Part shown: piece after piece, positions 1 to 7,280 of the stretch
How positions within the stretch are numbered: position 1 is the stretch's first letter
Layout of the letters: each line of letters starts with the position of its first letter
NCBI GenBank assembly: GCA_937926785.1
Contig: CALBBQ010000002.1
Coordinates: forward strand, 1 to 64,000
Length of the DNA stretch: 64,000 nt
Reading direction: 5' to 3'
Source of the DNA: an uncultured Bacteroidales bacterium
Lineage (GTDB): Bacteria; Bacteroidota; Bacteroidia; Bacteroidales; Tenuifilaceae
Notes under the pieces: model-generated
The model's database searches: none
Told to the model about the DNA's origin: nothing
Seen by the model: only the letters and a program-made list of their open reading frames with translations
Program-made: the position numbers and the translations under genes

Positions 1-180
1 GTCAATACCTTTGATTTTTATAGGGTTTTCGTAAAGTTCTTGTAGTCGTTTGGTTACAGCACCGCTCTCAACAAAGAGCAATACATCTGGGTCGCTAATG
101 TCTTGTATATTTCTTAAAAGTCCTGTCTTGGGGTCAGTGTAAGTGTAGTCAGGGTCTATGTATTTGTAGGAATTAGACAT
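1..180 (-). CDS. Fic/DOC family protein, N-terminal part (cut by window edge)
   Basis: Only the first 60 codons are present; the gene continues past base 1. The start reads MSNSYKYIDPDYTYTD and continues with residues (LLRNIQDISDPDVLLFVES, then KRLQELYENPIKIKG) that match the N-terminal arm of stand-alone Fic proteins. The catalytic HPFx[D/E]GNGR motif would lie outside the window, so activity cannot be judged. Fic enzymes transfer AMP or other nucleotides to target proteins. The ATG at 180 overlaps the stop codon of the preceding small gene by 8 bases, so the two are translationally coupled. That order, antitoxin then Fic, is typical of class I Fic toxin-antitoxin pairs. Family identification is from memory of the sequence pattern; confident for the family, not for the target. 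Confidence 0.8.
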   Translation of the reverse strand, partial: MSNSYKYIDPDYTYTDPKTGLLRNIQDISDPDVLLFVESGAVTKRLQELYENPIKIKGID

Positions 181-394
181 AGGCTTTTTGTTTGGCCAAT
201 GATACAAGTTCTGTTAGCGTTATTTTTCCTGTTACATAGTCCCTAATGATTTCAATTCCTTTTGGTGTGGGTTTAAATCCTTCAAACATATTGCTTCCCA
301 AAGCGTTTGCGGTGCTTTCAAGCGTTTTCAAGTCTGAAAATTTTACACCCATTATGATCAGGTTATTTCTGTCTATTTCTATTGTGTTGTACAT
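173..394 (-). CDS. Fic-inhibiting antitoxin, VbhA-like
   Basis: 73 residues. Residues 34-39 read SNMFEG, a fit to the [S/T]xxxE[G/N] inhibitory motif of Fic regulation, in which the glutamate (here E38) blocks ATP positioning in the Fic active site. The C-terminal half (residues 43-73, PTPKGIEIIRDYVTGKI onward) resembles the antitoxin VbhA domain: a helix bearing a 'hxxhxxGxhTxxEhh' pattern. It lies directly upstream of, and overlaps, the fic gene. In class I systems the inhibitory helix is a separate small protein, as here. What I see is the motif and gene order; the antitoxin role follows from the family. Base composition of this pair is visibly more AT-rich than the purC-phoH genes next door. 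Confidence 0.75.
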   Translation of the reverse strand: MYNTIEIDRNNLIIMGVKFSDLKTLESTANALGSNMFEGFKPTPKGIEIIRDYVTGKITLTELVSLAKQKAYV

Positions 395-414
395 TTTTCG
401 TCTTAAATGCTTTC

Positions 415-422
415 CAAATTTA
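415..422 (-). promoter_or_regulatory. Promoter -7 element for the Fic antitoxin-toxin pair
   Basis: Read on the minus strand this is TAAATTTG, a match to the Bacteroidota -7 consensus TAnnTTTG. It lies about 20 bases before the antitoxin ATG (394). A TTTG further upstream is only 14 bases away, closer than the usual 17-23, so the -33 element is not convincing. Confidence 0.5.
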
Positions 423-480
423 CAAAAAATTTAGGTCAAATCGTTTGTTTTCTGTCTCTTTAAATGGCTTATAACTAGTT

Positions 481-535
481 TATAACCGTACCAAAAGTAA
501 ATATATACATACCATTTTGGGTGTATAACCGTACC
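481..535. repeat. Two 12-bp direct repeats upstream of the Fic pair
   Basis: TATAACCGTACC occurs at 481-492 and again, identical, at 524-535, 43 bp apart (about four helical turns). Between them CCAAAA (491-496) and TTTTGG (515-520) form a small inverted repeat. The repeats sit 60-110 bp upstream of the antitoxin promoter, where a toxin-antitoxin autoregulator could bind, but no binding protein is identified. The rest of 395-680 is AT-rich and holds no gene that I can support. Confidence 0.5.
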
Positions 536-680
536 TTTGGTTGGGTTTATTTTAGTCAATAAAATAAAAAAAAATCACAAATCATCAAATGGCGATTTAA
601 TTTTTAATGATCTTTTTTTGAGGCTTAAGTGTTATAGCCCAATACCGTTCCCATCCCATCCGCTTGCCGAGGAAACCGGT

Positions 681-709
681 AAAAAAAGCACACGTCAAAT
701 GACGTGTGC
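681..709 (-). terminator. Intrinsic terminator of purC
   Basis: GCACACGTC (688-696) pairs perfectly with GACGTGTGC (701-709) around an AAAT loop. On the minus strand the hairpin is followed by seven T (bases 681-687). It lies 36 bases after the purC stop, so it closes the phoH-purC transcript. Confidence 0.9.
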
Positions 710-745
710 CGGGCTGTGAAAGAAGTTTACCCTTATTTTTACTGT

Positions 746-1690
746 TTACAGCGACTTCAGGTATTCGGTAACGTTCTTCTCGATTCTGGCAGTAATTTGG
801 TCGAGGCTGGCTCTTTGAAACCTTTCGCCGGTAATCTTTTCAAACAGCTCGATGTAGCGGTTCGATACCTGTTCAACAAAATCCGGTGTCATTTCGGGAA
901 CCCTTTGTCCCTCTTTACCCTGGAAACCATTAGCCATGAGCCACTCGCGGACAAACTCTTTCGATAGCTGGCGCTGCTCCTGGCCCTTTTCGAATCGTTC
1001 CTTATACCCATCGAGGTAGAAGTACCGCGAGGAGTCGGGGGTATGTATTTCATCGATCAGGAAAATTTTGCCGTCCTTTTTGCCGAACTCGTACTTGGTA
1101 TCAACCAGTATTAGCCCCATTTTTTTGGCCAGTTGTGTGCCCCGTTCAAAAAGGGCAAGGGTGTACTTTTCGAGTAAGGCATAATCCTCCTCGCTTACAA
1201 GCCCCTTGCCAATAATTTCCTCACGGGAGATGTCCTCATCATGCCCCTCTTCGGCCTTGGTGGTTGGAGTAATTATGGGGTTAGGGAATTTTTGGTGTTC
1301 GCGCATGCCTTCGGGCAAAGGCACACCGCAAAGCGAACGCTTACCGGCTTTGTACTCGCGCCAAGCGTGTCCGGTGAGGTATCCGCGAACCACCATTTCA
1401 ACCTTGAACGGTTCGCAACGGTGCCCAATAGTAACCATCGGGTCGGGCGAGGCAATTTTCCAGTTCGGAACGATATCAGCGGTAGCATCAAGAAACTTGT
1501 TGGCAATCTGGTTAAGGACTTGGCCCTTATAGGGAATCCCCTTGGGCAGGATGACGTCGAAGGCCGAAATCCTGTCGGTTACTACCATAACCAGGTACCG
1601 GTTACTGATGTTGTACACATCGCGAACTTTTCCATGGTAAACGGAAACCTGTCCGGGAAATTTAAAATCGGTGCGGGTAATTGCTTCCAT
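746..1690 (-). CDS. purC: Phosphoribosylaminoimidazole-succinocarboxamide synthase (SAICAR synthetase)
   Basis: Purine biosynthesis: joins aspartate to CAIR using ATP to make SAICAR, in the cytosol. The 314-residue protein carries the family signatures YHGKVRDVY (18-26), DRISAFDV (39-46), [10 protein letters not shown] (101-110), VDTKYEFG (196-203) and [12 protein letters not shown] (213-224). At about 310 residues it is the longer form usual in Bacteroidota rather than the roughly 240-residue enterobacterial form. An in-frame ATG at 1729 exists, but would overlap the phoH gene. The ATG at 1690 (MEAITRTDF) matches the family start and lies 7 bases after the phoH stop, so I chose it. It is cotranscribed with phoH and followed by a strong terminator. 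Confidence 0.96.
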   Translation of the reverse strand: MEAITRTDFKFPGQVSVYHGKVRDVYNISNRYLVMVVTDRISAFDVILPKGIPYKGQVLNQIANKFLDATADIVPNWKIASPDPMVTIGHRCEPFKVEMVVRGYLTGHAWREYKAGKRSLCGVPLPEGMREHQKFPNPIITPTTKAEEGHDEDISREEIIGKGLVSEEDYALLEKYTLALFERGTQLAKKMGLILVDTKYEFGKKDGKIFLIDEIHTPDSSRYFYLDGYKERFEKGQEQRQLSKEFVREWLMANGFQGKEGQRVPEMTPDFVEQVSNRYIELFEKITGERFQRASLDQITARIEKNVTEYLKSL

Positions 1691-1697
1691 TGATAGC

Positions 1698-2696
1698 TTA
1701 TTTAGTTTGGTTATCATCGGTTGGGGCATCGGTTTGCCTCTGGGAGTTCTCCGAGGCCCCTTCGAATGCGTTTACAATGTATTTAACCAGCTTGTGGCGA
1801 ATAATATCACGGGTATCGAAGTAAATAACTGCTATCCCATCAATACCACTTAAAAGGTTGATTGCTTTAACCAGCCCGGAGTCTTCCTTTCTGGGTAAAT
1901 CAATCTGGGTAATATCGCCGGTAACTATAAATTTTGCATTGCTACCCATTCTGGTCAGAAACATTTTTAGCTGGCTAATGGTGGTGTTTTGTGCTTCATC
2001 AAGTATAACAAAGGCATTGTCGAGGGTTCGTCCGCGCATGTAGGCTAGTGGTGCTATTTGCACTGTTCCGTCTTCCATGAATTCCTGAAGTTTTTTTGGG
2101 GGAATCATATCGTGCAGGGCATCGTAAAGGGGCTGAAGGTAGGGGTCGAGCTTTTCCTTCATGTCGCCGGGCAGAAAGCCCAATCGCTCACCGGCCTCAA
2201 CCGCAGGGCGGGTTAAAATGATTCGCTTTACCTCCTTATTGCGAAGGGCTCGAACGGCTAAAGCAATAGCTGTGTAGGTTTTTCCCGATCCTGCAGGGCC
2301 AATGGTAAACAGTAAGTCGTTGGTCTGGTACATCTCTACCAGCTTGCGCTGGTTAACAGTTCGTGCCTTTACAATCTTTCCATGGTTCCCATATACCAGC
2401 ACATCGGTTAAATCTTCCTCAGCCTTTTCGATGGATTCAGGGTTGTCCAGGAGAATATCCTTGATGTTTGTTTCGCTCAGGTAGCCATATCTAATATGGA
2501 AATCAATCATGGCATGAACTTTTCTGTCCAGCTCATCAACTAAGGCCTCATCGCCTATTACCCTGAGGGTGTTTCCCCTCCCAATTATTTTTAGCTTGGG
2601 AAAATGTTTAGAAATTAAATCGAAGCGGGTGTTATTCACCCCAAAAAGCACCAGGGGATCGATTCCCTCAATGATGATTACTTTTTCTACGGCCAT
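1698..2696 (-). CDS. phoH: PhoH-like ATPase
   Basis: 332 residues. N-terminal KH-like region (about 30-70), then a P-loop domain with Walker A GPAGSGKT (133-140), a conserved [18 protein letters not shown] segment (161-178) and Walker B FVILDEAQ (229-236). This is the YbeZ/PhoL-type PhoH, linked in other bacteria to RNA metabolism and ribosome maturation through the YbeY partner; ybeY is not in this window. The C-terminal tail (about 315-332) is polar and low in complexity. The gene has its own promoter (2716-2748) and runs directly into purC; the pairing is probably cotranscription rather than a shared pathway. Confidence 0.93.
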   Translation of the reverse strand: MAVEKVIIIEGIDPLVLFGVNNTRFDLISKHFPKLKIIGRGNTLRVIGDEALVDELDRKVHAMIDFHIRYGYLSETNIKDILLDNPESIEKAEEDLTDVLVYGNHGKIVKARTVNQRKLVEMYQTNDLLFTIGPAGSGKTYTAIALAVRALRNKEVKRIILTRPAVEAGERLGFLPGDMKEKLDPYLQPLYDALHDMIPPKKLQEFMEDGTVQIAPLAYMRGRTLDNAFVILDEAQNTTISQLKMFLTRMGSNAKFIVTGDITQIDLPRKEDSGLVKAINLLSGIDGIAVIYFDTRDIIRHKLVKYIVNAFEGASENSQRQTDAPTDDNQTK

Positions 2697-2715
2697 CCAT
2701 TTTCATCTATCAGCA

Positions 2716-2748
2716 CAAAGTTAGCTTAAATTTGGTTGAATGGGACAA
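2716..2748 (-). promoter_or_regulatory. Promoter of phoH-purC
   Basis: On the minus strand TTG (2746-2748) is followed after 22 bases by TAACTTTG (2716-2723), matching the Bacteroidota -33/-7 pattern TTG-N19-23-TAnnTTTG. The -7 element ends 19 bases before the phoH ATG. Confidence 0.7.
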
Positions 2749-2838
2749 CTTAGCTAAATGAGATATTAAAAATTACTAACACAGCGAGGCGTTGGAAAGT
2801 TTAAAGGCAATAGAGCAAAAAGTATTAAATTTCTAACT

Positions 2839-2846
2839 TACTTTTG
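2839..2846 (+). promoter_or_regulatory. Promoter -7 element for the SAM hydrolase-mazG unit
   Basis: TACTTTTG fits TAnnTTTG and ends 17 bases before the ATG at 2864. It points away from the phoH promoter, so 2697-2863 is a divergent promoter region. No clear TTG -33 element at the right distance. Confidence 0.5.
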
Positions 2847-2863
2847 TACACACATTTTTGGCA

Positions 2864-3673
2864 ATGGAGAAAAAAGCAACCCGTTTCATCACTCTTACCA
2901 CCGATTGGGGCAACCAGGATTATTACCTGGGTATGCTCAGCGGAAAGCTTTACTCCATTGCAGATCATTTGAAGGTGGTTGAACTAAGCCATAACGTGCC
3001 GACATTTAACTACGTACATGCTGCTTTTGTTTTAAAACATTCATTCACCCATTTCCCTGAAGGTACAATACACATCTGCATGGTAAACAGCGATTCAACC
3101 GAACGACAACAAATGCTGGTTTTTGAGTATGCCAAACATTACTTTGTTGTCCCCGATAACGGCACCATATCGCTGATAGCAGAGGAAATCCCTGGTAAGG
3201 TTTACGGAATCCCTACCGATAACAGTAATAGCTTTGCATCGCTTGAAAGTGTCACTCTTGCTGTCGGTATGCTTTTACTGAACAATGGGTTAGATGAATT
3301 CGCCATAGAGGCGACATCGGTAAAAAAGCTTACTCCGATTCGACCCGTTCCCGAAAAAGATGGCATAACCGGAAGGGTAATATACATCGACTCATACCAA
3401 AACGCCATTACCAATATTCCCAGAAACGAATTTGATGAGCTTGGTAAAGGGAGAAGATTTACCATCTTTGTACAAAGTTACTCAAATGGAATTAACAAGT
3501 TATGCCGTTCCTACCAGGAGGCGGAAGATGGTGAACTCATTGCTTTATTTAACTCACTCGACTTGCTTGAAATTGCTATAAAAAACGGGCATCTCGCCCA
3601 GATGTACAACCTTTCGGTGAATTCTAGTATCATGGTTCGTTTTCACAACGACGAAAATCTTCTAACACTATGA
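2864..3673 (+). CDS. SAM hydroxide adenosyltransferase (DUF62) family protein
   Basis: 269 residues of the SAM-dependent chlorinase/fluorinase-like family. Most bacterial members hydrolyse S-adenosylmethionine to adenosine and methionine. The N-terminal TTDWGNQDYYLG segment carries the family's conserved Asp pair, and IDSYQNAITNI in the C-terminal domain matches the family's conserved 'D.FGN..TN' region. An in-frame TTG at 2858 would add two residues. I use the ATG at 2864 because it is the ordinary start and follows the -7 element at a normal distance. The stop overlaps the mazG start as ATGA, so the two are translationally coupled. Both enzymes destroy nucleotide-type metabolites, which suggests a metabolite house-cleaning unit; that link is inference. 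Confidence 0.85.
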   Translation: MEKKATRFITLTTDWGNQDYYLGMLSGKLYSIADHLKVVELSHNVPTFNYVHAAFVLKHSFTHFPEGTIHICMVNSDSTERQQMLVFEYAKHYFVVPDNGTISLIAEEIPGKVYGIPTDNSNSFASLESVTLAVGMLLLNNGLDEFAIEATSVKKLTPIRPVPEKDGITGRVIYIDSYQNAITNIPRNEFDELGKGRRFTIFVQSYSNGINKLCRSYQEAEDGELIALFNSLDLLEIAIKNGHLAQMYNLSVNSSIMVRFHNDENLLTL

Positions 3674-4458
3674 CCGACGAACAGAAACAATCAGCCAGCA
3701 CTGCCTTTTTAAGACTGCTTGAGATAATGAACGATTTAAGGGCTAAATGTCCGTGGGATAGAGAGCAAACCCTTGAGTCGATCAGACCCCTTACCATTGA
3801 GGAAACCTATGAGCTTTCCGAAGGAATACTTGATAAGGATTACAATCTGATTAAGAAGGAGCTGGGCGATTTGCTCTTACATATCGTTTTCTACTCAAAA
3901 ATTGCCGAAGAACAAGGAGAATTCAACATCACGGATGTTATCAATTCGCTGTGCGAAAAATTGATCTACAGGCATCCGCACATATATGGAAATGTTGAGG
4001 TAGATAATGCGAATCAGGTAGTTCAAAACTGGGAGCAGCTGAAAATGAAAGAGAAGGATGGAAACAAAACGGTTCTATCCGGCGTTCCCACATCATTACC
4101 AGCACTCATCAAGGCAAACAGGATTCAGGAAAAGGTACGAGCCGTTGGGTTTGATTGGGATGAGCGTTCACAGGTTTGGGATAAGGTACAGGAAGAGCTG
4201 AACGAGCTTAGGCATGAGGTGGAAAACCAGAATGCCGATGAAATGGAAAAAGAATTTGGCGACCTGCTTTTCTCAGTGGTAAATGCAGCCCGACTTTACG
4301 GTGTTGACCCCGAAACCGCGCTTGAACGGACTAACCGAAAGTTCATCAAAAGATTTCACTACCTTGAGCAAAAAACCATAAAGCAGGGGCGATCGCTTAT
4401 GGACATGACCCTTGATGAGATGAACCTGATCTGGGAGGAAGCCAAACAGTTCGACTAA
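3670..4458 (+). CDS. mazG: Nucleoside triphosphate pyrophosphohydrolase MazG
   Basis: 262 residues with two MazG domains. The first has CPWDREQTLESIRPLTIEE (27-45) with EETYE (44-48) and KELGD (63-67), the metal-binding acidic motifs. The second repeats the pattern as EELNE and KEFGD in its C-terminal half. Family members hydrolyse NTPs to NMP and pyrophosphate, clearing damaged nucleotides; MazG also lowers ppGpp in E. coli. Length and two-domain layout match the E. coli protein. It starts inside the stop of the upstream gene (ATGA) and lies 10 bases before the permease gene. Confidence 0.95.
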   Translation: MTDEQKQSASTAFLRLLEIMNDLRAKCPWDREQTLESIRPLTIEETYELSEGILDKDYNLIKKELGDLLLHIVFYSKIAEEQGEFNITDVINSLCEKLIYRHPHIYGNVEVDNANQVVQNWEQLKMKEKDGNKTVLSGVPTSLPALIKANRIQEKVRAVGFDWDERSQVWDKVQEELNELRHEVENQNADEMEKEFGDLLFSVVNAARLYGVDPETALERTNRKFIKRFHYLEQKTIKQGRSLMDMTLDEMNLIWEEAKQFD

Positions 4459-4468
4459 GCCTAAGAAG

Positions 4469-5551
4469 ATGATCGCCTATCTGGTTAAAAAAGTGTTTTA
4501 CACGGGCCTGGTGATATTCGGAGTAGCCAGCCTGGTTTTTGCGCTTTTTAATCTGATTCCCGGCGACCCAGCCCGCATGCTGCTTGGTCAGCGCACCGAT
4601 TCCCTTTCACTAAGCGCCGCCCGAACCGATTTAGGACTCGACCTTCCGATTCGCTTCCAGTACCTTAAGTTTCTGAACGACTTATCGCCGCTATCCATTC
4701 ATAACACATCTGATCCTAAAAGCAGAATCTATCTGGACTCTTCAATCTATGGGAATCCCATAAAACTAATACAAATCAGCAATCAAAAAGTATTGGTTTT
4801 CAAGAGACCATACCTCCGACGCTCATACCAAAGCCGCCAACCCGTTACCAGAATTATTTTTGCAACCCTACCCAATACATTCTACCTGGCAATAACTGCC
4901 ATTCTTTTTGCCACCATTATCGGTATTGCCATGGGGATCGTGTCGGCCATCAAAAAGGATACACTCATCGATAAGTTCCTACTCATCAACTCGGCGTTAG
5001 GCATGGCCTTACCCTCGTTCTTTGCTGCCATACTAATCGGGTGGGTGTTTGCCATTCTCCTGGGTGATATTACCGGATTAAACCTTACCGGGAACCTATG
5101 GGAAGTGGACGACTATGGCGAGGGGATACACCTGCAAATTAAGAACATCATTCTTCCTGCACTTACCCTTGGGCTTCGTCCCCTTGGGGTGATAACCCAA
5201 CTCATGCGGAGCTCTCTGCTCGAAACGCTAAGCCAGGATTATATCCGAACGGCCAAAGCCAAAGGCTTAAGTAAAACAAGAATCATACTTCAACACGCTT
5301 TGCCCAATTCCCTCAACCCTGTGGTTACCTCGGTATCGGGCTGGTTTGCCTCAATGATGGCGGGAGTAATTTTTGTTGAGTACATTTTTAGCTGGAAGGG
5401 GTTAGGTTTTGTTATGGTGAATGCATTGAGCAGCTACGATGTACCCCTGGTCATAGGTTGTGTGCTTATCATATCCATTATTTTCAGCATTGTTAACCTG
5501 ATTGTTGATATTATTTATGGACTGCTCGATCCCCGGGTTCGCATCAAATAG
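4469..5551 (+). CDS. ABC transporter permease, DppB/OppB type
   Basis: 360 residues, inner-membrane. The N-terminal helix and following NLIPGDPARMLLGQ (about 28-41) are the hallmark of peptide/nickel-type DppB permeases. A hydrophilic periplasmic segment follows (about 45-130), then five membrane segments. The EAA loop that docks the ATPase reads DYIRTAKAKGLSKTRIILQHALPNSLNP. No second permease, ATPase or binding protein is nearby, so the partner subunits must be encoded elsewhere. It sits between mazG and tpiA on the same strand, probably by cotranscription with mazG (10-base gap). Confidence 0.88.
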   Translation: MIAYLVKKVFYTGLVIFGVASLVFALFNLIPGDPARMLLGQRTDSLSLSAARTDLGLDLPIRFQYLKFLNDLSPLSIHNTSDPKSRIYLDSSIYGNPIKLIQISNQKVLVFKRPYLRRSYQSRQPVTRIIFATLPNTFYLAITAILFATIIGIAMGIVSAIKKDTLIDKFLLINSALGMALPSFFAAILIGWVFAILLGDITGLNLTGNLWEVDDYGEGIHLQIKNIILPALTLGLRPLGVITQLMRSSLLETLSQDYIRTAKAKGLSKTRIILQHALPNSLNPVVTSVSGWFASMMAGVIFVEYIFSWKGLGFVMVNALSSYDVPLVIGCVLIISIIFSIVNLIVDIIYGLLDPRVRIK

Positions 5552-5672
5552 CCCTCGAACCATAAACGTTTTAAACTTGACCCAAAGGCTTTAATTCGAA
5601 GAATTATTTTAACTTTGATAGCGTATTACCCCACATACAGTAATAGTTTTTTGTTAATTTAAACCGATTGTG

Positions 5673-6428
5673 ATGAGAAAAAAGATTGTTGCCGGCAACT
5701 GGAAGATGAATACACTTCCATCCGAAGGAATGACCTTAGCCAAGGATGTGATAGCAAAGTCAGGACAAGTAAACCATGATGTGGAGCTGGTTGTTATTCC
5801 GCCATTTACCCACCTTTCCGAGATAGTGAAGCTGGCCAGCGGGACACGCGTTTCGGTGGGAGCACAGAACTGCGCTCAATGGAAATCGGGTGCCTATACC
5901 GGCGAAGTGTCAGCATCAATGCTGCAATCCTTAGGCGTTGAGTATGTTATTCTTGGTCACTCCGAACGACGCGAATACTTCGGCGAAACTAATGCTGAGC
6001 TTCTTGAAAAAATAAAAATTGCTCTGGACTGTAAGCTTAAACCCATATTCTGCTGTGGCGAAAAGCTAAATGAACGCGAAGCCGGAGAACACTTTCAGGT
6101 GGTTCAGCAACAGGTTGAGGAGTCGCTCTTCCCACTTGATGATAGCAGCATAAGCAATATTGTCATAGCCTACGAACCGGTTTGGGCCATTGGAACGGGG
6201 AAAACAGCTACGGCCGAACAGGCTCAGGAAATGCACGCATTTATCAGAAACTTACTGGCAAACAAGTATGGTGAAGCTACTGCTGAAACCATCAGCATTC
6301 TTTACGGAGGTAGCTGCAAGCCAAGCAACGCCGGCGAAATTTTCTCAAAACCCGATGTTGATGGCGGTTTAATTGGTGGTGCTTCATTGGTAGCCGACGA
6401 TTTTATTGCCATAGCCAAATCGTTTTAG
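5673..6428 (+). CDS. tpiA: Triosephosphate isomerase
   Basis: Glycolysis/gluconeogenesis: interconverts dihydroxyacetone phosphate and glyceraldehyde-3-phosphate. The 251-residue protein shows all key elements: GNWKMN with K11, catalytic H96 in GHSERR, catalytic E168 in AYEPVWAIGTGKTAT (166-180, which includes the flexible loop), and the phosphate-binding GGSCKPSN and GGLIGGASL segments. A GTG three bases upstream (5670) could add one residue; the ATG at 5673 gives the normal MRKKIVAGNWKMN start. prmA follows after one base, so the two share a transcript. Confidence 0.97.
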   Translation: MRKKIVAGNWKMNTLPSEGMTLAKDVIAKSGQVNHDVELVVIPPFTHLSEIVKLASGTRVSVGAQNCAQWKSGAYTGEVSASMLQSLGVEYVILGHSERREYFGETNAELLEKIKIALDCKLKPIFCCGEKLNEREAGEHFQVVQQQVEESLFPLDDSSISNIVIAYEPVWAIGTGKTATAEQAQEMHAFIRNLLANKYGEATAETISILYGGSCKPSNAGEIFSKPDVDGGLIGGASLVADDFIAIAKSF

Positions 6429-6429
6429 C

Positions 6430-7269
6430 ATGAGCTACACTGAGCTGAAAATACAATTAACCCCATACTCCGAAGAAATCGCCGAAATACTCATTGCCCA
6501 GCTTGCAGAGCTGGGCTTTGAGAGCTTTATGGAAAACCCACCTGAACTTCAAGCCTATACAAAAACAGCACTACTCGAAAAGCTTCCATCGGGCTTCATC
6601 GGAGAGCTGGTTCTGCCCCAGGGTGTATCCATTGCCCACCAGTTCATCAATATAGAGGAGAAAAACTGGAATGAAGAATGGGAGTCCAACTTTGAGCCCA
6701 TTATAGTTGACAACCGCTGCCTGGTGAAAGCATCGTTTCATCACAACACACCAAAAACCGACTACGAAATCGTTATTGACCCGAAAATGGCTTTTGGTAC
6801 TGGCCACCACCAAACAACCCACCTGATGATATCGGCCCTGCTCAAATATGATGTAGAGGGGCTAAGCGTTTTAGATATGGGATGTGGCACCGGTGTTTTG
6901 GCCATTCTGGCCGAAATGCGGGGCGCAAGCCGGGTGGTTGCCATAGATAACGATGAGTGGGCGTATCGCAACACTTTGGAAAACATTGCCATAAATGGCT
7001 GCAAGCGAATTAATGCCATGCTAGGCGATGCCCAACTTTTAGCCGGTATGGAGTTTGACCTCATACTTGCCAACATCAACCTTAACATCCTGCTGGCCGA
7101 CATGAAACACTATGCTAACTGCCTGAAAACTAACGGAACTCTGTTCATGAGCGGAATTCTAGATAAAGATGTTAGGGGCATGACTCAAGAAATTGGGAAA
7201 AATGGCTTAACTCTTCAATTTGTAGAGTACAAAGATAGCTGGGCAATGGTTGCCTGTAAAAAAGGATAA
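6430..7269 (+). CDS. prmA: Ribosomal protein L11 methyltransferase
   Basis: 279 residues; trimethylates ribosomal protein L11 with SAM. The N-terminal domain (1-95) is the L11-recognition part, followed by the linker-proximal DPKMAFGTGHHQTTHLM (118-134), which is diagnostic of PrmA. The SAM-binding motif I is VLDMGCGTGVLAI (147-159), and LANINLNIL is the motif IV region. It begins immediately after the tpiA stop and ends 11 bases before the large downstream gene. Confidence 0.95.
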   Translation: MSYTELKIQLTPYSEEIAEILIAQLAELGFESFMENPPELQAYTKTALLEKLPSGFIGELVLPQGVSIAHQFINIEEKNWNEEWESNFEPIIVDNRCLVKASFHHNTPKTDYEIVIDPKMAFGTGHHQTTHLMISALLKYDVEGLSVLDMGCGTGVLAILAEMRGASRVVAIDNDEWAYRNTLENIAINGCKRINAMLGDAQLLAGMEFDLILANINLNILLADMKHYANCLKTNGTLFMSGILDKDVRGMTQEIGKNGLTLQFVEYKDSWAMVACKKG

Positions 7270-7280
7270 AACATCTCACT

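Noticed and set aside
537..719. 60-codon plus-strand frame upstream of purC
   Set aside because: Crosses the purC terminator hairpin and has low-complexity AT-rich content; no support for a gene.
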